The notes below the pieces were generated by a model. It searched no databases, was not told the DNA's origin, and worked only from the letters and a program-made list of their open reading frames with translations. From positions 62,001-126,000 of the forward strand of contig JAPLKL010000045.1 in assembly GCA_026388095.1 (NCBI GenBank): a DNA stretch of 64,000 bases, in the 5' to 3' direction. A program made the translations under genes and the position numbers. Positions 59,539 to 64,000 of the stretch are shown here, in pieces (positions within the stretch are counted from its first letter, which is position 1; each line of letters starts with the position of its first letter). The stretch is from Elusimicrobiota bacterium. GTDB lineage: Bacteria > Elusimicrobiota > Elusimicrobia > UBA1565 > UBA9628.

Positions 59539-60710
59539 GACTGCCGCCGCCTGACCAGGTCCCGGTGATAGCGCTGCATCAAGATCCGGACTCGGGCCGC
59601 GAGCTTGCGGTAAGCGGCTCGGCCGGAGGGGGACTTCAAGACCTTGATGTCGGCCAGGACGGCGTCGAGGCGCTCCCGGGCTTTGGCCAAGCGGCCCTTG
59701 GCCTGCGCGGTGGCGTGCTCCGCGTAAGCCTCTTCCAGATTCTCGACGTCTTCCTCGATCTCGTCGCGCTCCGCTTCGAGGTCCTCCATGGCCGCGGCGA
59801 AGCCTTTGTTCAGGCGCAGCTTGCTGGAGAGCTGTCCGGCCATCCACTCCTCGAAAGCCTGCGGGCTCTTGCGCAGCTCCCGTTCCGCGGCGGCGGAGAA
59901 TGAGCCGTCTCGTTTCGCCGGAACACCCAATTCCGCCAGGACCTTGAGCGTGACCACGTGCGCTTCCAGCTCCATCTCCAGGGCTTCGGAGGGAACGCCC
60001 TCGGCGTGCTGCAGGATGTGGAGCAGCTCATGGACCAATGTGGCGGCGGCGAGGTTCGTGTCGCCGTCGGCGTAGCGGCGGTCGAGGTAGAGGACCCGGC
60101 TCATGTAATCGTACTCCCCGAGGTTGCCCTTGAGGTCGTGGAAGCGGACCTGGATGGGCTTGCCTTCCTTCTTGGCCAAGGCCAAGGCCGCGTCGACGAT
60201 CTTGCGGCCGGTGGGGGCGGCTCGGGACGCGGCCACGATGCCGCCCAGCCGCTGGAGGTCCGCGTCGCGAGGCGTGGCCAGACCGGACGGCGTTTCGGCC
60301 TCGACTGCGGCCACGGCACTGCGGGCTTGGGGCCCGTTCCAGAAGGCGTCGAGCGCGGGTTTGGGGTCGTCCGTTGCCAGCCGCGACAAGGTTGCGGCGA
60401 ATGAGACCAGATGCTCGAGGCTGAATGCCCCGGGGAGGGCGGGAGTGATGTAGATCTCGGGGATGGCTTCCGGGGTCTGGACTTGGACGGCCGGGGTGGG
60501 CTGGAGCTGGGGCAGGACCGCTGGCAGGGTCGGTCCGGGCGCGGTCAGGGGCGCGGCCAGCAGGATGGGGCTGAGGCCGGTCCTGAAGGAGGGCGCGGCC
60601 AAAGAGCCGCGCAGGATGGGCACCGGGGCGGATGGGATTCGGCTGAGCGTGGCGGCAGAAACCGGTGCGCTGAACAGGGCGGCGATGACGGCGAGGATGG
60701 CGCGGCGCAT
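59535..60710 (-). CDS. Secreted HExxH putative metallopeptidase with coiled coil
   Basis: 391 residues with a signal peptide (MRRAILAVIAALFSAPVSAA). A Pro/Ala-rich segment of ~80 residues precedes a domain with ATLVHELLHILQHAEG, a gluzincin-type HExxH zinc site, preceded by MSRVLYLDRRYADGD. The last ~90 residues (AMEDLEAERDEIEEDVENLEEAYAEH) form a coiled coil with a basic end. Convergent with the giant gene, sharing 4 bp at the stops. A TATAAT (60724-60719) lies 8 nt before the ATG, with no good -35 box. Substrate unknown. Confidence 0.75.
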   Translation of the reverse strand: MRRAILAVIAALFSAPVSAATLSRIPSAPVPILRGSLAAPSFRTGLSPILLAAPLTAPGPTLPAVLPQLQPTPAVQVQTPEAIPEIYITPALPGAFSLEHLVSFAATLSRLATDDPKPALDAFWNGPQARSAVAAVEAETPSGLATPRDADLQRLGGIVAASRAAPTGRKIVDAALALAKKEGKPIQVRFHDLKGNLGEYDYMSRVLYLDRRYADGDTNLAAATLVHELLHILQHAEGVPSEALEMELEAHVVTLKVLAELGVPAKRDGSFSAAAERELRKSPQAFEEWMAGQLSSKLRLNKGFAAAMEDLEAERDEIEEDVENLEEAYAEHATAQAKGRLAKARERLDAVLADIKVLKSPSGRAAYRKLAARVRILMQRYHRDLVRRRQS

Positions 60711-60891
60711 CTGTGCCTATTATAGACTGATAATCGCGCGAGACTATCAGGACGAAGGGGGAAGCGCGGGCTCGGCATTGGGCCCTCGGCTGGCTGGGTC
60801 CTTTGCTAATATAGCGGCATTCCATGGGGAGGGGGTGTAATACTTTGGCGGCTTTGCGCGAATACCTGATGAAGGGGCCGTCCGAGGCACT

Positions 60892-61407
60892 ATGACCGAG
60901 AACTCGGCGCAGGGATTCGCGGACTTCTACGAGGAATGGTTCCCCAAGGTCTACAACTACGCCAGGCATCGCACGGGGTCCGCGACCCGGGCCGATGAGA
61001 TAGCCTCCGAGACCTTCTCCCGGGCGCTCAAGTCTTGGCCGAGCTTCGACCCGGAGAGGGGGGACAAGCGGACCTGGCTTTTCTCCATAGCTTTCCGCTC
61101 GGTGGCGGACCATTATCGCTCCGAGCGGCGCCGGGGCTGGTTCGGGCTGGATTTCTTGTTCGGGTCCGAGCCGCGGGAGCACGGGCCGGAGCGCAAGCTC
61201 GAGCAGGCGGCCGAGTCCGACCGGGTGCTCTGCGCCTTGGGCGGCCTGAGCGAGGAGCACCGCGAGATCGTGTCCCTCAAGTTCTTCGGCGGCCTGACCA
61301 ACCGCGCCATCGCCAAGCTCATGAGCCTCACTGAAACCAACGTGGCCGTGATACTGTTCCGCTCCGTGCGCCTGATGAGGAAGAACCTCTCGGGCGTGGA
61401 GGCTTGA
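60892..61407 (+). CDS. ECF-type RNA polymerase sigma factor
   Basis: 171 residues. Region 2: FADFYEEWFPKVYNYARHRTGSATRADEIASETFSRAL with FDPERGDKRTWLFSIAFRSVADHYR; region 4: LSEEHREIVSLKFFGGLTNRAIAKLMSLTETNVAVILFRSVRLMR. Recognises an alternative promoter class. The stop is 1 bp from the start of the VWA gene, whose cytoplasmic N-terminus is a candidate anti-sigma domain. I found no GGAAC-type autoregulatory box in the 180 bp upstream. Confidence 0.92.
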   Translation: MTENSAQGFADFYEEWFPKVYNYARHRTGSATRADEIASETFSRALKSWPSFDPERGDKRTWLFSIAFRSVADHYRSERRRGWFGLDFLFGSEPREHGPERKLEQAAESDRVLCALGGLSEEHREIVSLKFFGGLTNRAIAKLMSLTETNVAVILFRSVRLMRKNLSGVEA

Positions 61408-61408
61408 T

Positions 61409-63670
61409 ATGAACGAGATTTTGGAAGCTGAGCGTTTCTGCAAGGAGCTGGACTGCCTGCTCGCCGGCACCAAGGGCGGGGATCCGCTGGACGAGGAGTC
61501 GGCCAAGGACATGGAGTTCGCGGAGCGCATCGTGAGCTCGGACCGCAGCGGCGAGAGCAAGGTGCGGCGCAGCCTCAAGGCGAAGCTGCTGGCTCGGAAG
61601 CCCGGCCGCCTGGAAGCCTGGGGAGTCCGGCCTTGGGTGCTCTGCGCCGGGCTTGCGACTCTGATCTTGGTGCCGTTGGCCATTCCCCTGATCATCAGGG
61701 AATATGAGGTGGGTAGGGTCGCCGAAGTTACGGCGTACATCGGCGACTTGAGGGGCGCCCAGGAGAGAAATGCCGCGAGAAGCGCGGCCGCACAGAGCAA
61801 TTCTTTGGGATATGTGAGCAAGATGCTGGGCTACGCGGGAGTGGGGTCCAGCGGTCCGACGGACGGGAGCGCGAACTCCTTGGCCGCATTGAAGAAGGCC
61901 GCAAAGAACGCGGGCAACGCAATTAACCGGCAGGGTTCGGCCTTGAGCGCTGCCGAGCAGGCCGCCGGGATGAACATTCCGGGAGGTGCCGGCGTCGGCG
62001 GCGCGGGCAATGACTCGAAGAGCCTGGGAGAATCCTTGGCGTACCTGTCGCCAAGGCAGACAGGCTACACAATCACAGGCAATAGAAGATTCGGGGAGTT
62101 GTCCTCCGGCCGAGCTTTGGGTGGAGGGTCGGTCCGGCAATTGAGCGCTGTGCGTCATTCTGTGGCGCCGAAGGGTAACTTCTCCAGCTTGTCCGGCCTC
62201 TCTGCGCCCGAACCTCTGGTGCAGCCCTCCCAACTGCCCTTCTCGCTGTCCGTGGACCAGGAAGTCTACAACCACATGGCGGAGGGCGAATTCCTGAAGG
62301 CGAGCAATAATCCCTTCTCGACCTTCTCCATCGACGTGGATGTCGCCTCCTACGCCAATGTCCGCCGCTTCCTAAAACAGGACCGCCTGCCTCCGCCGGA
62401 CGCGGTGCGCATCGAGGAGTTCATCAACTACTTCCGCTACGACTATCCCGAACCGCAGCATGGGCAGCCCTTCACTATCATCGCGGACGCGGCGGACTCT
62501 CCCTGGCACGCCAAGCACAAGCTCGTGCGCGTCGCCATCAAGGCCAAAAGCATCCCAAAGGACGAGTTGCCTCCGAGCAACCTCGTCTTCCTCATCGACA
62601 GCTCCGGCTCCATGCAAGACGGGAATAAGTTGCCGCTGGTCAAGAAGGCCCTGCGCCTGCTGGTCAATGAACTGCGGCCTCAGGACCATGTGGCCATCGT
62701 GACCTACGCGAGCAGCGCGGGGATCGTACTCGACGCCACGTCCGGCATCCGGAAAGCCGATATACTCGCCGCCATCGACAGGCTCCAAGCTGACGGCTCT
62801 ACGGCCGGGGCCCAGGGCATCCAACTCGCCTACCAGGTCGCGGCCAAGCACCTGCTCAAGAAGGGCAACAACCGCGTCATTCTGGCCACGGACGGCGACT
62901 TCAACGTCGGCGTCACCAGCGACTCCGAACTCGTGCGGCTCATCGAAGGCGAGCGCACGAAAGGCATCTTCCTTACCGTGCTTGGCGTGGGCGAAGGCAA
63001 CTACCAGGACGCCAAGATGCAGCAACTCGCGGACAAAGGCAACGGCAACTACGCCTACCTAGACGACATCGCGGAGGCCCAGAAGGTCCTGGTGGCGCAG
63101 TTGGCCGGGACCCTCAACACCGTGGCCAAGGACGTGAAGATCCAGGTCGAGTTCAACCCCGCGCGGGTCCAGGCCTACCGCCTCATCGGCTACGAGAAGA
63201 GGGCACTCCAGGCCGAGGACTTTAAGAACGACAAGAAAGACGCAGGCGAGCTCGGCTCAGGGCATACCGTCACCGCGCTCTACGAGGTCATCCCACCCGG
63301 CGTCAAAACCGACCTGCCCGCGGTGGACGAACTGCGCTACCAGAAGACCTCTCTCGTCCCGGCGGAGGTAAGTCATGAGCTCCTCACGGTCAAAGTCCGA
63401 TATAAGGACCCCAACGGGACGAAGAGCCTGCTCATGGTCCGGCCCCTGGTCGATAAGATGCAGCGGTGGAGCGAGGCCGCTCCGGACTTCAAGTTCGCGG
63501 CCGCTGTCGCGGGCTTCGGCATGCTCTTGCGCGGCTCGGCCTTCTCCCGGGACCTCTCCTACGACAAGGTCTACCGTATGGCGCAGGCGTCCGGCGGCAA
63601 AGACCCGGACGGGACCCGCGGCGAGTTCATCCGGCTCGTAGAAAAGGCCCGCCTGCTGAAAGGATTGTAG
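61409..63670 (+). CDS. Membrane VWA-domain protein (YfbK-like) with anti-sigma-like N-terminus
   Basis: 753 residues. Residues 1-70 are charged and cytoplasmic, a membrane segment spans about 76-96 (WVLCAGLATLILVPLAIPLII), then a Ser/Ala/Gly-rich linker. NNPFSTFSIDVDVASYANVRRFL opens the YfbK-type domain, followed by a von Willebrand factor A domain with the MIDAS residues Asp397/Ser399/Ser401 (DSSGSM), TDGDFNVG, and the C-terminal domain typical of the family (EFNPARVQAYRLIGYE). Coupled to the sigma factor gene with GGAGG before the ATG. The layout fits a transmembrane regulator of the sigma factor, which is an inference. Confidence 0.87.
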   Translation: MNEILEAERFCKELDCLLAGTKGGDPLDEESAKDMEFAERIVSSDRSGESKVRRSLKAKLLARKPGRLEAWGVRPWVLCAGLATLILVPLAIPLIIREYEVGRVAEVTAYIGDLRGAQERNAARSAAAQSNSLGYVSKMLGYAGVGSSGPTDGSANSLAALKKAAKNAGNAINRQGSALSAAEQAAGMNIPGGAGVGGAGNDSKSLGESLAYLSPRQTGYTITGNRRFGELSSGRALGGGSVRQLSAVRHSVAPKGNFSSLSGLSAPEPLVQPSQLPFSLSVDQEVYNHMAEGEFLKASNNPFSTFSIDVDVASYANVRRFLKQDRLPPPDAVRIEEFINYFRYDYPEPQHGQPFTIIADAADSPWHAKHKLVRVAIKAKSIPKDELPPSNLVFLIDSSGSMQDGNKLPLVKKALRLLVNELRPQDHVAIVTYASSAGIVLDATSGIRKADILAAIDRLQADGSTAGAQGIQLAYQVAAKHLLKKGNNRVILATDGDFNVGVTSDSELVRLIEGERTKGIFLTVLGVGEGNYQDAKMQQLADKGNGNYAYLDDIAEAQKVLVAQLAGTLNTVAKDVKIQVEFNPARVQAYRLIGYEKRALQAEDFKNDKKDAGELGSGHTVTALYEVIPPGVKTDLPAVDELRYQKTSLVPAEVSHELLTVKVRYKDPNGTKSLLMVRPLVDKMQRWSEAAPDFKFAAAVAGFGMLLRGSAFSRDLSYDKVYRMAQASGGKDPDGTRGEFIRLVEKARLLKGL

Positions 63671-63677
63671 CCGAGTC

Positions 63678-64000
63678 TCAGCCCTCGGCGAACAGGCTCC
63701 ACAGCCGGGATTCCATCAAGTAGAGATTGCCTTCCTTGCTCTCCAGGTCCTCGAACACCGCGGCCAGAGAGATGGCGTCGTCGAGGTGGGGCAGGTATTG
63801 GTCGAGGTTGGGCTTCGGCGTCCTGAACTTCACCATCCTCCTGAAGACGATCCTGCCCTTGGTCTCGACGATATCCTGGAAGCGCCGCTGCAGCGACGCC
63901 TTGAGCCCCGCCGTCGCGGGGGTGAGCGGCAGCGGCTGGATCACCTTCTCGGGGCCGGTGGCGGACCGCACCCGGTCCCCCTCGAGCTTGAACACGCCGG
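63678..64000 (-). CDS. Conserved-type protein of unknown function, C-terminal part (5' end outside window)
   Basis: The minus-strand frame is open to the window edge, so the start is not visible. The ~107 visible residues (FKLEGDRVRSATG...LQRRFQDIVETKGRIVFRRM...ESRLWSLFAEG) show no recognised domain. It is convergent with the VWA gene, 7 bp apart at the stops. Confidence 0.5.
   Translation of the reverse strand, partial: GVFKLEGDRVRSATGPEKVIQPLPLTPATAGLKASLQRRFQDIVETKGRIVFRRMVKFRTPKPNLDQYLPHLDDAISLAAVFEDLESKEGNLYLMESRLWSLFAEG

Overview
The window is a high-GC bacterial chromosome segment (roughly 65-70 % G+C by eye) with long coding runs, many secreted proteins of unknown function and very tight operons. 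I see no tRNA, rRNA or CRISPR array. The mix of radical SAM enzymes, HEAT-repeat and Ala/Pro-rich secreted proteins and very large periplasmic-type proteins resembles metagenome-derived Elusimicrobiota or related deep Gram-negative phyla. That placement is an impression, because no marker gene fixes it.

Region 1 (1-17.9 kb) is the most unusual part: a minus-strand operon transcribed from about 17.95 kb to 0.3 kb. In transcription order it encodes a signal-peptidase-like/11-residue-repeat/beta-helix fusion, a GT4 glycosyltransferase, a GT2-like protein, a 1307-residue protein with three radical SAM modules, a small beta-helix protein, a previously hidden 51-codon ORF, an rSAM/SPASM protein, a B12-type rSAM protein, another rSAM/SPASM protein, three tandem ~300-residue rSAM paralogues and an SGNH hydrolase. 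That makes nine radical SAM cores. Almost every junction is an ATGA or TGATG overlap, so the genes are probably translationally coupled. The likely output is a heavily modified peptide or surface glycan, but the product cannot be read from sequence.

Region 2 (18-34.3 kb) is ordinary core-like sequence: a response regulator with a textbook promoter, a Cys-rich GLG1-repeat protein, an isocitrate-lyase/PEP-mutase family enzyme, secreted proteins of unknown function, a four-gene operon (orphan xanthine-dehydrogenase-type molybdoenzyme, secreted Cys-containing protein, HI0933-type flavoprotein, sugar-type solute-binding protein), pgi, a glutamyl-endopeptidase-like S9 peptidase, a SEC-C protein and a GspF-like protein. 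Several genes here have the -10 box only 7-8 nt from the ATG, which suggests leaderless mRNAs.

Region 3 (34.4-41.8 kb) drops in G+C and is an array of seven integron gene cassettes, all on the minus strand and separated by attC sites, with no integrase in the window (a CALIN). Its products are membrane or secreted proteins and HEAT-repeat proteins of unknown role. Two adjacent attC sites carry the same 105-bp palindromic-ended insert exactly at the GTT crossover triplet.

Region 4 (41.9-49.3 kb) is a patchwork of mobile and accessory DNA: a frameshifted lipoprotein gene, perfect hairpins, an IS1380-family transposase, a DUF4143-type ATPase preceded by 62-bp repeats, a membrane protein with an internal duplication, a second AAA ATPase and an ORF6N-domain remnant.

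Region 5 (49.3-64 kb) returns to high G+C: a prolyl oligopeptidase, two secreted proteins, a 2126-residue protein joining an M48 metallopeptidase to a UbiB/ABC1-like kinase domain, a convergent HExxH protein, an ECF sigma factor coupled to a membrane VWA protein with an anti-sigma-like N-terminus, and a partial gene at the right edge.
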